Shown here: positions 24,471 to 36,394 of the stretch, in pieces | Position numbering within the stretch: the first letter of the stretch is position 1 | Layout: each line of letters starts with the position of its first letter | Origin: Pascua guehoae | Taxonomy: Eukaryota; Basidiomycota; Tremellomycetes; Trichosporonales; Trichosporonaceae | Direction of reading: 5' to 3' | NCBI GenBank assembly: GCA_001600415.1 | Contig: BCJX01000020.1 | Location: 211,836 to 275,835 of the forward strand | DNA: 64,000 nucleotides | Program-made: the position numbers and the translations under genes | The notes under the pieces: generated by a model | The model's database searches: none | What the model saw: only the letters and a program-made list of their open reading frames with translations | Told to the model about the DNA's origin: nothing

Positions 24471-26876
24471 GCCTGGGCCGTCTGACGGGCATTACGCTCA
24501 CCGTGGTGACCGCCCTATTCGCATCTTGTCAACATGCCATTTGGCGCAAAAACACAGCTTGGGACATAATACCTGAACCATGGTTCTCCCTGTCCGTTGC
24601 ATCCCAGGCCAGCCAACACCTGATCGCCATCATCGACGTGTCCCGCCAAGCCCTGGACCTCGTCGCGCTTGCGGTTCGCCCCGCCCAGTAGACATAGAGG
24701 GTCAAGCACAACATGACAAACACTACCTGGAGGCACATGACGGTGACGAGGCCGTGTTCGTACCGGCGCTTGCGATGATTGAAAGCTCTGCGGCACAGCA
24801 ATGTTGCTCACCCAGTCTGGCGAGTGAGCGGGGTGGCCAATGGATTGGGGACACGCAGACGTACAAAAAAGTGAAATTGATGGCCGTGGCCCCTTGCTTG
24901 TTTGTACTGCCTGCAAAGTTCTGAGCGATCAGGGCTTGGATGAGTGGATCCTATAATGTCAGGTTGTAAAGGTACGGGGGCACCCTTGCCAGATGATAAG
25001 GATCTGAGCTTCCCAGTTTTCAAGGGGAAGGATGGTGTAACCAGTAAGGTTGCTCTCCGTGTTATACCATCTATCTGCGGCAAGGCGCGTGTTCGAGCCC
25101 CGTTCGGGAAATCCGGTCAAAAGTCGGGAAAGCTCTACGTGCAGAACCGGGGCTATTCCAGGGGGTCCGCCGTGTTTTTTTTTTTTTTTTTGGTCCTTCA
25201 TCCCCTCTCCAAGATGTCGTGGTGCCTTTCGACCTCCGGCCAATGATTTCCTCCTCAACTCTCCGCAGCCACAGCCGGCAGAGTTGACGCCCAGAATGGT
25301 GACAAAGGCCATGCTACTCGCCTCGTCCGTTTTGGTGTCGCCCTGGTACGCATTGATCATGGGGGCGAAAACAACAACAATGCACGCGTTACCTACAAGC
25401 AAGAGCTGGCAGAGGCATCAGATAATTGGGCAAAGCGTCAAGTAATACAGGTACAGCACGTACGGTCTTGGCGCGGCGGAAACGTTCAATGGTGGTCGAC
25501 AGCCAGCCGACGAGGAGAAGCGCGACCATGCCCATGCCCCAGTTAGGGATGGACAGGAGCAGCGCGCCGAGGCCGGAAAAGTGAAACTTTTTTTTTTCAG
25601 AATGATGCCTGACATAGGCTGGTGACCTACAGGTCGTCGCCCGCCACCAGCAAGCTACCCTACTTGTCGGAAAGTTGTTGGGGATGACCGTACCGGATTG
25701 CTGCAACGCCCACATGAGCCCGAGACTGGGAACATCAGCTTTTGTGATACTGACCCCCGCTCGGACTTTGAATACACACATCCATGTCTTTGGATCCAGA
25801 AAGGCCTCCTTGACTTCTTTCCACTTGAAAGTGTGGTTCTTGATACCCGACTGCTGGCGCGCAACGCGCTGAGCTGCCCGCTGATGCTCGCTCAGGCAAG
25901 CACTGCTGGGGTTTTGTTGTCGGTAATAAAGACGACGAGAAGCAGGCCCATGGTCGTGGAGAACAGGCCCATGGCACAAAAAATCCACCTCCAAGGTGCG
26001 AGAGGATGGTCTGGTGCATGCCCGATGCCGAAAAATAACATGTTGAACGGGGTGGGGAAGATGGTGGACCCCAGTCCCAGGAGCGAAAAAGCGCCACGGA
26101 GACTCCTTTTGCGTGTAGAAGTGCTGTTGTAGAAACTAGAGAATAGAGTAACATGAAGAGCGGAGACTGAGTTTTATCCTCATAGGGCCCCGGTGGTGCG
26201 GCGCCCCGCGGGCGCGCGTGGCAGCGCCACAAGAATGTCACTATACAACAAGTGCGAGGTCGTGAATGTGAATGCGGGGGGGAGCGTCGACTCAAACGTG
26301 CCCAAGAGGAAGCGTAGAGCAGCGAGTTGACCAAAGTTGCCAACGCCCTGGGCCGCCAGCCAGAGGCGCCCAGTTAAAACGGACGAGGAGAAAACAACCC
26401 ACCATAGTTCCCAGAAGACACGCCCCACATGGTGCCGGCGAGGCCCACGACACTACCAGTGTGGAACCGCTGCAAAAGGTCGCTAGATGGGTACGTGCCA
26501 AGAACAAGACCAAAGACTAGAACTGGGTGTTAGCTGGATGCCAGGGTAGGCACAGGCATACGCTGTAATAGCACCACGAAGCCGCGCTATCCATACACCC
26601 AAAACGTATCCTAAATACCGTCGAGAGGGCATCTCGGCGGATTCGCTTCATGAACATCTCGTGGGGACGCGGCTGAGAGCGTATACCATTATATGCGCCA
26701 CAGTAGATGCTGTCAGCCCATGAATAGTCACTGCCAGTGAGGTTGAGATGGGTTATCATCGTGAGATCAGATTCCTGCCAAAGCAACCAATTGCCTCGCA
26801 CACAAGTGCGGAGCGCCTCGAGGAGAGCACCACCGCAGCGAACGGGGCGGGGCTTGCGTGCGTGGACTCTCGTCAA
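24471..26876 (-). pseudogene. Decayed MFS transporter, allantoate-permease (Dal5-like ACS) type
   Basis: Fragments of one transporter occur in order on the minus strand but in shifting frames. They are LNLTGSDYSWADSIY (near 26740), LGTYPSSDLLQRF (near 26490), VGNFGQLAALRFLLGTFEST (near 26330), FKWKEVKEAFLDPKTWMCVF (near 25810), IPNWGMGMVALLLVGWLSTT (near 25540), APMINAYQGD (near 25360), ESNLTGYT (near 25045) and a C-terminal membrane segment near 24740. This order is typical of 12-TM anion:cation symporters for small organic acids. Some frame changes may be introns, but several do not splice in phase. Stretches between fragments lack homology, and homopolymers (17 T at 25175-25191 on the plus strand) interrupt it. 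I could not assemble an intact reading, so pseudogene is preferred over a multi-intron gene. Confidence 0.6.
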
Positions 26877-26877
26877 T

Positions 26878-26974
26878 GGCGTTGTGGCGGAGTGGTTAAC
26901 GCGGTTGACTAGAACCGAGTCGTTCTACATATCAACTTCCTTCGGGAGCGCATGTTCGAATCATGTCAACGTCG
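26878..26974 (+). tRNA. tRNA-Ser (AGA), intron-containing
   Basis: Acceptor GGCGTTG pairs with CAACGTC, discriminator G. The anticodon stem is GTTGA/TCAAC with loop CT-AGA-A. An intron of about 16 bases follows position 37. The long variable arm is TTCC-TTC-GGGA, and the T arm is GCATG-TTCGAAT-CATGT. A TTTT run follows within 10 bases. Confidence 0.88.
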
Positions 26975-28337
26975 TATCCTTTTAGTTGCGCGCACATTGA
27001 TCCGGCGGGGAGAGAACGCGTCTCAGTGTTCGATAGCATAATGGCTGGTGTGGAGTTCTGGGGATGTCCCTCTAGTGCCTGGCGAATGCCAGCAGCCTGT
27101 TCAGTGGAGCGACCATGTGCCATTTGACAGTTGTGAGATCGTGAGGTCGCGAGGACGAGGTTGAGGTCGAGCCGGTGGGTCATGAGGTGGGGTCGCCGTT
27201 GAGGAGCACAGTGTCGAAGGGCAAAGTAGTCTCCATCTCGTACGCATCATGTTGCGATGTGCACACAATGAGCACATGCCAGTGGCAATGCCAATCTGGC
27301 CATCTGGACAGCAGGCGCCGTCTCCAAAGCACGAGTTGGGTCATACTGTAGTCGCACGCACGTGACAGCCAACAACTCATCCCACACTGGAACTGTCTAC
27401 TCTCGTTACAGATGCACGTTCTCCTTCCTCCCCTTCACCATGCCCATAGCTGACGCTTCTGGCCCACTCTTACATTACAGACATAACTTTCCAGTGTGAG
27501 TCTGGGGATTGGACAGTGTCAGTGCTAATGGGACCCTGAACACCCGTCCCGCTGTCTTCAGGCCCGTAGTTGATTGACAGTGTTGCTAAGAGCTGCATCC
27601 ACGATTCAGAACCTAGTCGCGAAGCACGAACACGGGGGTGCACAACCAGACTGACACGGCCAACTTTGACCCCAGACATAGCCACTAACAATCAGGCCCC
27701 TATCACGAGACCTTCCTTGGGGCTCCAGAGCGTGATTGACGTTGAAACAGCCAAAGAGCGTGCTGGAGCGAGGCATGCGAGCATGCACCAGCTGGGAGTA
27801 AACGCGTTGCGCCCTTGCGGCCTGATGGTAAAGCGACCTGATCACGCTCCTCGGCCCCATGGTCCCTTACTCCCTCTTCAGTTCCCCTCCATTGTCCGCA
27901 CGCCCCGCACGGGAGTGAAAGGCGGACGCGGACCGAGAACGCACATTGTCAAAGCGCACTTTGACAGTGAGCTCATTGCGAACAGTAAGTTGCCGCGAAC
28001 AGAGAGCACACGTGAGTACCAGCAGCCATTTCAAGAACCATCCGTAGGGAGTTACCCAACACCAGCATCGTCGAGACCATTGGCAGAGTCATGACCACTC
28101 GGCACTCGTACGTGTCACTGGCCCGAGCTCCCCGCACTGTGCGACCCAGAGCCGACCTACACGGCGGATAGCGGCGGCGCAGCCATGCGCATGCGGCTCG
28201 TATTGAACGCGTGTGCCATCACCGCCAACGATGAGCGAATTGTGAGCTCACTGACAGTATAGGTGGAAGACAGCCCACGGGTTGGCCAACAGGAAGGGAC
28301 GAGTGTGGGATTGGGCAAGTCTGGGAGCCAAAAGAGA
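26975..28337. other. Intergenic, nothing recognised
   Basis: 1.36 kb with only unsupported ORFs (for example 27570-28094 plus, no family). Composition is less GC-rich than the genes. Confidence 0.4.
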
Positions 28338-28428
28338 AGCCCATTATGGGGCTCGAACCCATGACATTTTGATTGCTTACACGCATGGTAGTAAGAGTCA
28401 AACTATCTACCGACTGATATAAACGGGC
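28338..28428 (-). tRNA. tRNA-Lys (CTT), intron-containing
   Basis: Read on the minus strand: acceptor GCCCGTT/AATGGGC, D stem TATC/GATA, anticodon stem TTTGA/TCAAA with loop CT-CTT-A, an intron of about 17 bases after position 37, T arm ATGGG-TTCGAGC-CCCAT, discriminator T. All stems pair. The D and anticodon stems are unusually AU-rich for tRNA-Lys. Confidence 0.82.
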
Positions 28429-29784
28429 GACCAACCGCACTTGGTTGCTGGTGGCCCTTCGCAGCTGAGGTGGGGTCGCCCAGCGGGATGGTTGACACTG
28501 ATGGGCCGTGGACGGGGGTGAGAGTGCGAGGTCACCTTGTCGTTTAACAATCTCTTGTGCTGATGCTCAGCTCCCTCTGGTCGGTCGCATTCACCCGCTT
28601 GTCACAAGGCAGTCTCTGGACGAGAAAGCAGGCGACGTGTTGGCCCAAGCGGCCTCGCGATTGCATTCGGCCCGCCAAGCTTCCGATGACCCACGAGGCC
28701 ACCGGTAAGCTACCGACGGCTGCGAGCACCTGCGTCGACGTGTGCGGCGTGTGCCGGCGGCTAGGTCAACCGCCCGAGCACAGCGGTCCGATTGCACCGC
28801 TTTCACGATCCACGCGGCCTTCGACCGTTTGCACACGCGCATGCTGGCATGCTTGCGCGCTTGCATGCATGACAGAAAATAGCCTGCTCAGGGCTCGCTC
28901 GGCTTGGCTTTGATGTGCATGCTGTGGGTGGCATGTTTTCGCATGAATTGCAATGTAAGAGCAAGCCATATGCTGTGCACGCTGTGCACGCTGTGCACGC
29001 CTCATTGGTACGGCCAATTCACCGAGACTGCCGGCTCGATCGTTTCGGCATTCACACGACTGCCCTTTGGAGCTTTGGCCGTGGCTCTGCCACATGTGGG
29101 TGGGCACTCATGACAGGGAAGAATGGCCGTCCGGTTTTGTTTATTTGCGGGCAGCCCTGGGTTTGGGTTACGCTGCCAAGCTTCGCACAGAACATCCGCA
29201 AGCTTGCCTCGCTCCCCGGCGGCCGACCCATGGAGCACCAGTACACCCCTGTACCTCTGTACATCCGCAGCCCCCGTCGGGCCATATCGCAGCACCCGTC
29301 GTTCAAGTCGCCAACTGACGTCACCCATGAGGTCTTCATTGGGCATTGTTTGGCTCCGACCCTGACGTGCACCACGCAGCCTGCGACGCCGCCGGATGCC
29401 GAACGCCGAGCGCGCCGAGCACCGAGCGCGCCGAGGGCGATTGCGTGTACGGAGGATGTATCCGGGGCGATCTGTGCACTGCCCCTCCCCATGACAAACA
29501 AACAACTGTGACGCCGACCCCCTCGCTAACCTTCGCCACGTCCCCTCGCTAGCGTTCACGCCTTCCATGTTGGACGGTTCGGTACTGTTGCTGGTAATGG
29601 GGCACCGACGGGCATGCGTTGAAAGTGGGGGAGAACCTGATGGCTGCACTCGTCGTGTCCTCAAATACTCGCATCTCTGTAAGCTGTCCTAACACCCAAC
29701 TGACCTCGAACCGACTCTCTCTCTCTCGCTCTCTCCTGTTCTCTCTCTCCAATTATCCCCAACGACCACCCTCCAACTAGAAGC
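28429..29784. other. Intergenic region upstream of the lectin gene
   Basis: 1.36 kb with no supported gene. Short repeats of GCTGTGCAC occur at 28975-28999, and a TC-rich tract at 29707-29751 forms the lectin leader. A 198-codon plus-strand ORF (28915-29511) and its antisense have no recognisable family. Confidence 0.4.
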
Positions 29785-30978
29785 ATGATCGCTCAACTCA
29801 TCGCCCTCCTTCCGCTCCTCGCCGCCGTCTCGGCCGCGCCCATGAAGCGTGCCGTTGGCCAGCAGATCCACCTCAACGGTGACGAGACCAAGGTAGGTGG
29901 TGTATCCTTTGGCACCCCTCTAATCCACTAACACAACCAGTGTCTGTCCGTTGAAAAGCTCGAGAACGGCTCGCCCGTCGCCAACGTCGACTGCGGTAAC
30001 GGCTGGCACAACGCCTGGGAGCTGTCGAACGGCAACAACGCCAACGGCGTCCGCATCATCGGCACCGAGTTCTGCCTCGACGCGGGCGAGAACCCCACCG
30101 ACTTCTCGCACGCAAAGATCTGGCAGTGCTACCCGGGCGTCACCCAGCAGACCTGGTGGTACACGGACGACAAGCATCTCGCCATCACCGGCGGCAACGT
30201 CTGCCTTGACGTCGGCCAGGACTATGTCCAGACGTACCAGTGCATTGGCTACAACACCAACCAGATCTGGACCGTGGGCGCCACTCCTCCCCCCGCATCG
30301 TCGTCGGCTTCGGCTTCGGCGTCGGCTACTGCCTCGCCTACTGCCTCGCCATCTGCCTCTGCTTCTGCCTCCGCCTCTGCCTCTGCTTCCGCCTCCGCCT
30401 CGTCGTCGGCCGCCCCTCCCACCCCCACCGGTGTCCAGATTAAGGCTGGCGACGGCTGCCTGACCCTCGGCGACGGCTACACTGGCGTCACTGCCGACGG
30501 CACCGAGCTCACCATGTGAGTTTCGCACCAACCTCGACCGTTCCACGGTGCTAACAGGCCAGTGCCGAGTGTGTCAAGGACGGCCAGCGCCTCTCCTACC
30601 AGCTCTTTGACCTGAAGCGCAACTCTGCCGGCCCGATCAAGCTCTCGTCCAACCCCAACTTCTGCGTTGACGCCGGCACCGACGGCGCCACGACCAACGG
30701 CAACGCCGTCCACCTCTGGACCTGCTACGAGGGCCTCGCCCAGCAGCAGTGGTACTACACTGACGACAACCACCTCGCCATTGTCGGCGGCAGTAAGTCA
30801 CCCCCTCTTGATCAGTAATACCAACCGTGTTGCTGACAGATCTTTAGACCAGTGCCTCGACGTCAAGGCCGGCTCCAAGCACACGCTCTCCAGCAAGCCC
30901 TTCCCCACCCTCGAGGACGTGCAGACCTGGGAGTGCTCGGGCGACGACGTTCAGCAGATCTTCACCGCCGACGTCTAA
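29785..30978 (+). CDS. Secreted ricin-B-type (beta-trefoil) lectin with two domains
   Basis: Four exons, 29785-29892, 29941-30515, 30563-30792 and 30848-30978, encode 347 residues. A signal peptide (MIAQLIALLPLLAAVSAAP) is followed by a dibasic KR. Domain 1 (residues about 27-172) shows CLSVEKLENG, FCLDAGENPTDFSHAKIWQC, CLDVGQDYVQTYQC and the QxW-type NQIWTV. A linker of about 45 Ser/Ala residues follows. Domain 2 (about 217-347) has CLTLGDGYTG, FCVDAGTDGATTNG, HLWTCYEGLAQQQWYY and CLDVKAG. Repeated CLD...Q-W motifs are the hallmark of ricin-B/CBM13 carbohydrate-binding folds. No catalytic or toxin domain is present, so this is a lectin only, probably wall- or matrix-directed. Confidence 0.85.
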
Positions 30979-32013
30979 GCCCCGCTAGCCACTCTAGACA
31001 CTCTAGACATGCAATCCCGCAACCCTCGCTAGATACGGCGATAGCCATCCCCCCACCCGGCCTCGACTGTGTACTTGCACACTCTTCTGCGCGATCAAGC
31101 GCCCACGGACTTTGCCCCCAAGGGCCTCATGGACGCTTCAATGGACACTTTCCCAGTATATTTGGTGTATACGTAGCCCATACCTATTATGACAACTATT
31201 TCACGTCCGCGTGAGCTTGGCGGGGGGGGGGGGGGGCGAACTCGATGAGGATTTGAGGGTAGCGAGGGAGCCAGGGGTGCCGAGGGGTGGACCGAGGGCC
31301 GATGTGTGAGGCGGGGGGGGTCGAGGGCCGAGGGCCGATGAAGGAGGCGGGCTTTGATTGACGAGTAGAGGGCGTGGGCCGAAGGATGTGAAGGGCGAGA
31401 GTGTCAGTGAGGGCCCCCAAGGCGTTGATGGGATGGGGTTGTCATGTGGGACTATGGACGCGAGCATGTGGGTCTTTGAAGTGATGGCAGGTGGACAGAG
31501 CCTCGGTCTACAACGCCTTCTGTGGTCAAACGCGGTCATAAACAGACACGATGTCTACTAGAGTCCTTGTCAACAAGCTGTAAACTTGCTCGAGGCTGGC
31601 TGCTGGCTGGCCATGGCTGGCTTGAGACGAACAGACTGAACCCGAGCACGTGGCTCGATATACCCGGTGGCCCGGTGCCGCCGCTCGGCGCTCGGGCCTC
31701 AGTGAGCATCGTTTTGCACCTCGTGCAAAAACGGTTTCGCTAGCGAACACTGTGTCTTGCAGACCTTGCTTCCATAATTCCATTCCAGGGATCCACCTGG
31801 GTCATGGCGGTGCATTGTCATCCACATGATTGGTGGGCAACCGGGACACGCCCAGTGATGGCCGTGGGTACGGTATCTGATGCCGTGCGGTCTGGGGTGG
31901 ATGGTTGCCGCAGCCGGGTCTGCGGGTCCCCTCAGACGTCATAAAGCCCAGCAACCTTCCTTTCACACCTTTGGTCTCCCAGCATCAGGACGATTCATCA
32001 CAACGTCTACAAC
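30979..32013. other. Intergenic region with poly-G tract
   Basis: No gene is supported. A run of 15 G lies at 31222-31236, and a GGGCCGAGGG-rich patch at 31260-31390. The right end is the P450 promoter. Confidence 0.45.
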
Positions 32014-33715
32014 ATGTCCACCTACGCCGGCGACATGGCGCAAAACACTGCCGCTCTTGCAGCGGCAGTCGCCAACCTGCGTATTTCACCTCTGCACATC
32101 GTCGCGGCCATTCCCGCTCTCTTGTTCGCGACCTGGTTTTACTTCTACAAGTACCTCGACTGGACGGACCCGTCGCGGATCCTCGACGGACCGCGGCGTG
32201 CCAACTGGATATGGGGCAACTTTCTCGAGAGCCAGACGGCCCCGCCGGGCGTCAAGTTTCACGAGTGGTTCAAGGAGTATGGACCAGTGAGCACAGCAGC
32301 ACTATGCCAGTGTGTATCCGCTGACGAGCTAGGTGTTCCGCCTGCCGGGCTTGATCGGGTCGCACCATGTCGCCACTACCGACCTGACGGCGACACGCTA
32401 CGTTTTCCAGCACACAGAGGGCCTGTTCCCGCGCACGCGGCTCGGAATCACCGTTCTCTCCGAGCTCGCTGGCCAGACCCTGCGCGCCGATGGGCCCAAC
32501 CACCGGCGCCTGCGCCGCGCCATGAACCCAGGCTTTGGGCCCGGCGCCGTGCGTAAAATGCTGCCTGCCATCCTCGAGGAGGCGCACGAGCTCGCGGCTT
32601 GCCTCACTGAGGCAGGCGGCACGGTCGACATTGAGGCCCACCTGTCGCGCTCGACACTCGACATTATCGGCCGCTGCGGCCTAGGGTATGAGGGCATGGG
32701 CAACCCAGACAACGAGCTCGGCACGGCATTCCGCGGCCTCATGGAGGCGCGCAAGCCAGACGCCCTTATGACCTGGCTCCAGCTAAACTACGCAATCTTT
32801 GAGTGGATGCCCACACGCTCCAAGCGCACTGTCGTACAGTGCACAAAGGCCATTGAGCGCATCTGCTACAGGCTCATTGCCGACCGCACCGCGTCGCTGA
32901 CTTCCGAAAAAGAGCTCGGCTCCGATGTCAGTTCCGACGTCGGTGACGATGTCCTCTCGCACATTCTCCGCAACAACCTCTCACCCGACACCAAGCCCGA
33001 GGCGCGCGTCACCACCTACGAAGTCATGGGCATCATGCAGGCCGTCCTCTTTGCCGGCCACGAGACGTCCTCGACTGCGCTCACGTGGGCCTCGTGGCGC
33101 CTCGCGACGCGTCCCGACATCCAGACGCGGCTGCGCGACGAACTGCGCACCCTCCCGGCCGAGCCGACCTTTGAGCAGCTCACCACGAGCCCCTACCTGG
33201 AAAACTTTGTGCACGAGCTCCTGCGCGTCGACAACCCCGTGGTATACGAGAGCCGCTGCGCGGCCGCCGACACTGACGTGCCCCTCGGCACGCCCGTGAC
33301 GCTGCGCGACGGCACGGTCATGAGCGCGATCCGCGTGCGCAAGGGAACCACGATCGAGATGCCCATCACTGCCAACAACCTCTCAACCGAGATCTGGGGG
33401 CCCGACGCCCTTGAGTTCAACCCCGACCGCTACGACCGCCCACACGCCACGACCGAGCGCACCTTTGCTGTGCCCGGGCCGTATGGCAACCTCGCGAGCT
33501 TTATTTCCGGCCCGCATAACTGCTTGGGCTGGCGCCTCGCCATTACCGAAATCAAGACCATTCTCTTTGTCCTCGTCCGCAACTTCCATTTTGCCCTCCC
33601 ACCCGATGCGCCAGAGATCAAACGCCGTGCCCTCGTCACCATGCGCCCATATGTCAAGGGCGACGAAGCCGCGGGGTCCAAGATGCCCCTTGTGCTCACC
33701 CCGCTCGAGGATTAG
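32014..33715 (+). CDS. Cytochrome P450 monooxygenase, membrane-anchored
   Basis: Two exons, 32014-32286 and 32333-33715, encode 551 residues. The N-terminus has one membrane anchor (PLHIVAAIPALLFATWFYFY) followed by a Pro-rich hinge. The I-helix motif is FAGHETSS, the K-helix ExxR is ELLR in VHELLRVDNP, the PERF-like region is FNPDRYDRP, and the heme loop is FISGPHNCLG, where Cys ligates iron. The heme loop has His in place of the usual Arg (F-x-x-G-x-R-x-C-x-G), a variant known in many fungal P450s. Length is normal. The ATG at 32014 is chosen because it places the anchor near the N-terminus. The substrate cannot be predicted. It lies 2.7 kb from the exopolysaccharide locus, with no evidence of a link. 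Confidence 0.9.
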
Positions 33716-34546
33716 TGTCAGCGCAGGGCGGGTGGGTAGCGCGTAGTGTGCAGTAACGGTAGAACTCATGGATGTTTTTGTGATGTGTCACTGTTCCTGC
33801 TGCACTGAACACGGCTGTCCTGTATCTTTGACTCCCGACGCACCCGGAAGCGATCCACGGGATAGAAGCGACTGTTGATAAAATGCCAGCGTGTTTCGAC
33901 TAGTCTAGTGGATGCATCCATTGCTTTGCTGTTACCACTGACTCTGGGATATGGATTGTTTATACTGCCCACGTCTTGCTCCTCTTGTTCATTTCCAATC
34001 TCTCACACTGATCTTGCCATGACCTTTGAGGAACTCTGCGCAAACACCTCTTCCGCCTCGTCCGCCTCGTCCGTCTCCACCTTGAAAGAGGCATCAGCAC
34101 CACTCGCACCGCCACTTGTGGTCTGGGGTGCCTTCTGGATCCGGATCCCCATGTCCATACCCTCGACCCGCAGGCTGACGACGACGCACTGATCGAGCAA
34201 GGTACGCCCACCACTTTGACCCACTGACAACCTAGTCCGCCACCTAGGTTCCAGCTTGCGCGATCGTGGTGGTGCCAACTTTGGTTGGGAGTGGCGGCAC
34301 CCCCGGCGCGTGGACGAGCGCACTATCTCTGCGTTGGTCAGCCATGTCATCCATTGCACTGTTGTGTGGGTAGCGCTGAACCTTAGGCAACATGATCCAA
34401 TCTGCCGTCACCAGCAACAAGGGGAGGTGAGCCAAGTCACTCTGCTCGCCAAGCGAAGGCTCCCTCTCCACATCTCGCTTCTCCACAACTGCTTTCCGCT
34501 GCAGTCTGGGCGGCAAAAGGATAACACACACTCGTGTGCGAACAGA
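33716..34546. other. Intergenic region with a possible small ORF
   Basis: A 57-codon plus-strand ORF (34019-34192, MTFEELCANTSSASSASSVS...) follows a CT-rich leader, and the opposite strand is also open and acidic. Neither has a recognisable family. Otherwise nothing is seen. Confidence 0.3.
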
Positions 34547-34619
34547 TGCCCCCAAACAGAGTCGAACTGCTGACCTCACCCTTACGAAAGGCGCGCTCTA
34601 CCAACTGAGCTATACGGGC
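34547..34619 (-). tRNA. tRNA-Thr (CGT), no intron
   Basis: Minus strand, 73 bases: D arm GCTC/GAGC, anticodon stem CGCCT/GGGTG with loop TT-CGT-AA, variable AGGTC, T arm AGCAG-TTCGACT-CTGTT, discriminator A. One acceptor mismatch (G5:G68). Confidence 0.85.
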
Positions 34620-35091
34620 ATTTCCGAGAGGAAGAGGATTGCGCTGACCTGGCCACGATTGGCAGTAGAAAGTGAAGGCCCACCGTTACCCGCAAAAATC
34701 GGAGCCGAATGTGGATGCAGTCGAGCTGGACCCCAGAGTCGCCTTTGTGGCTGTCGGCTGGTTTAAGAGTATCGTTTGATGAAGAGTTTGCGGCCTGTTT
34801 TGCAGCCCCACTGCACGCTGGGCGGAGCCATCTCGGGGAGTGATTAGCCAACGTTGCCTCACCCGGGCCCCTCCACCATGCCCCACCGTCAGATCCGCCA
34901 GTATCCACGTTCTTTGCCGTCAGGCTTGGCCGTGATGCGAGCGTATCCGAAGGGCGGCCTTGCTCGCGGTGGATATGTGGACACGGGGATGGTCTGCCAA
35001 CACGCGGCACCTTGGCAGGAATCCAAAGCCTCTGCTCGCTGCATGAACCGTCAATGTCTGTTGTGCCCTCAACTCCCCTCCCAAAAAGCGA
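34620..35091. other. Spacer between tRNA-Thr and tRNA-Glu
   Basis: 472 bases, no gene recognised. Confidence 0.4.
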
Positions 35092-35188
35092 TTCTCCGCC
35101 AGGGAGTCGAACCCTGCTCTATCGCGATCTTGCAATTGCAAGGCTCTCTCTTGAGAGGCGATTATACTAACCGATATACTAGCGAAGA
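35092..35188 (-). tRNA. tRNA-Glu (CTC), intron-containing
   Basis: Minus strand: acceptor TCTTCGC/GCGGAGA, D stem GTAT/GTAT with wobble pairs as in Asp/Glu tRNAs, anticodon stem ATCGC/GCGAT with loop CT-CTC-A, an intron of about 25 bases containing a CTTGCAATTGCAAG palindrome, T arm CAGGG-TTCGACT-CCCTG, discriminator A. Confidence 0.8.
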
Positions 35189-35656
35189 GGTGTTGAAAGA
35201 GTGGGGACAGAAATGTCGGGGGGAGTGTGGCACTGCCACGAAAACATGTCTCGGGGGTACGTGCGTCTGCGACGATTCCAAAGGCATGTTCAGACTCTGA
35301 ACAGAGAACCATTGTTCTCAACACAGCCTGTACAAGTCAGAAATGGCCGAATTGGGTCTCCGGAAAGGTGCCATTTTCTTAGCGACGCGGTCGATGCAGC
35401 CGGGCCCGGATGGGCTACTTTGTCCGCAATGTTCCACAGCTCACGTGCCGTCTTGAATGTACACACCGCATTTTACGCAGACCCCTCGAGCGTGATGCTT
35501 TACCCCGCCACTCTGGCGGATGCGACGTGGCCGCAATTGGCGCGGATGAGCGACACCAGCCAAGAAACACCAGCCAGGCCAGGAACACAGACAAGGGTTG
35601 TGCAGTATGCGTCCCCCTGTCCAAAAAGGAAGGCCAAGCCTTGGAGGCGGGGCTGC
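35189..35656. other. Spacer between tRNA-Glu and tRNA-Tyr
   Basis: 468 bases, no gene recognised. Confidence 0.4.
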
Positions 35657-35742
35657 TCTCTCGACTGTGAGTCGAACACAGGACCTGCGGATTGAGTTGT
35701 AACAGTTACAGTCCGACGCTCTACCAACTGAGCTATCGAGAG
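35657..35742 (-). tRNA. tRNA-Tyr (GTA), intron-containing
   Basis: Minus strand: acceptor CTCTCGA/TCGAGAG, discriminator A, D arm GCTC/GAGC, anticodon loop CT-GTA-A followed by an intron of about 13 bases (CTGTTACAACTCA), T arm CTGTG-TTCGACT-CACAG. Eukaryotic tRNA-Tyr genes carry an intron almost universally. The C1 start is typical of fungal Tyr. Confidence 0.87.
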
Positions 35743-36394
35743 GTACGGTGTGGGCCCGCGTGCCTCGGTCTGCCGCTCGCCCTGCCGTCTGACATCGTTT
35801 TATGTTCCCCACGGGACACTGACACTGTGCCGAGCCTCGTGTCAGCTCATCCTCGTTCTTGTCTGCGAGTCTAGCCGACGACCTTGTCACTGTCCAGCGA
35901 TCGACCAAGGGAACGGTGCCTCATGATGCCTCATGACCTGGGGATGACGCCATGGTTGAGATGATCTCGAGTGGCCTCAGCGTATTAGCAGAGTCGACAG
36001 AGCAGACGACGATTCGGTTTAAAGACGTTTGCAATCCGCAACATGACTCTGCGGTAGACTGGAGCGCAAGATGCGCGGTTGGCAAAGTATGCGTGCTGAA
36101 AGGCCGAGACCGCCTTCCTCTACAGGGCAGGTTCAACGACAGTGTCCATGGGATGCATTATATGATGGTAATAGTCCGTATCAAAGCAAAGGTCCGTTTC
36201 CTGTGCGAGACTGGATCTATGGCTTATCAGGTAGCCAGCCCTCGGGTCCGCGCCGGGGTGGGGTGGGTGAAGATGCTCGTGGCCCGTCATCCGTCGCCCG
36301 TCTCCCGTCGCTGGTGGCCCGTCGCTCGTCGCGCCCGTGTCGCCGCAGTGCTGCGTCGCCATGTCGTCGTATCGCGCGTGTCCCTTCGGCAAGA
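35743..36394. other. Spacer between tRNA-Tyr and the 3' end of gt4c
   Basis: 652 bases without a supported gene. A CCCGTCGC-like patchy repeat lies at 36282-36345. Confidence 0.4.

Noticed and set aside
25000..25112. tRNA-like or SINE-like stretch with a B-box (GTGTTCGAGCCCC) before a 17-T run
   Set aside because: Stems do not pair, and part of the opposite strand reads as a transporter fragment (SNLTGYT), so it is better explained as relic coding sequence.
28915..29664. Opposed ORFs of about 200 codons
   Set aside because: No recognisable motifs; composition looks like intergenic GC-rich sequence with chance open frames.
33875..34359. Overlapping ORFs on both strands around 34.1 kb
   Set aside because: Neither has a family, splice model or consistent bias strong enough for a gene call; kept only as a note in the intergenic entry.
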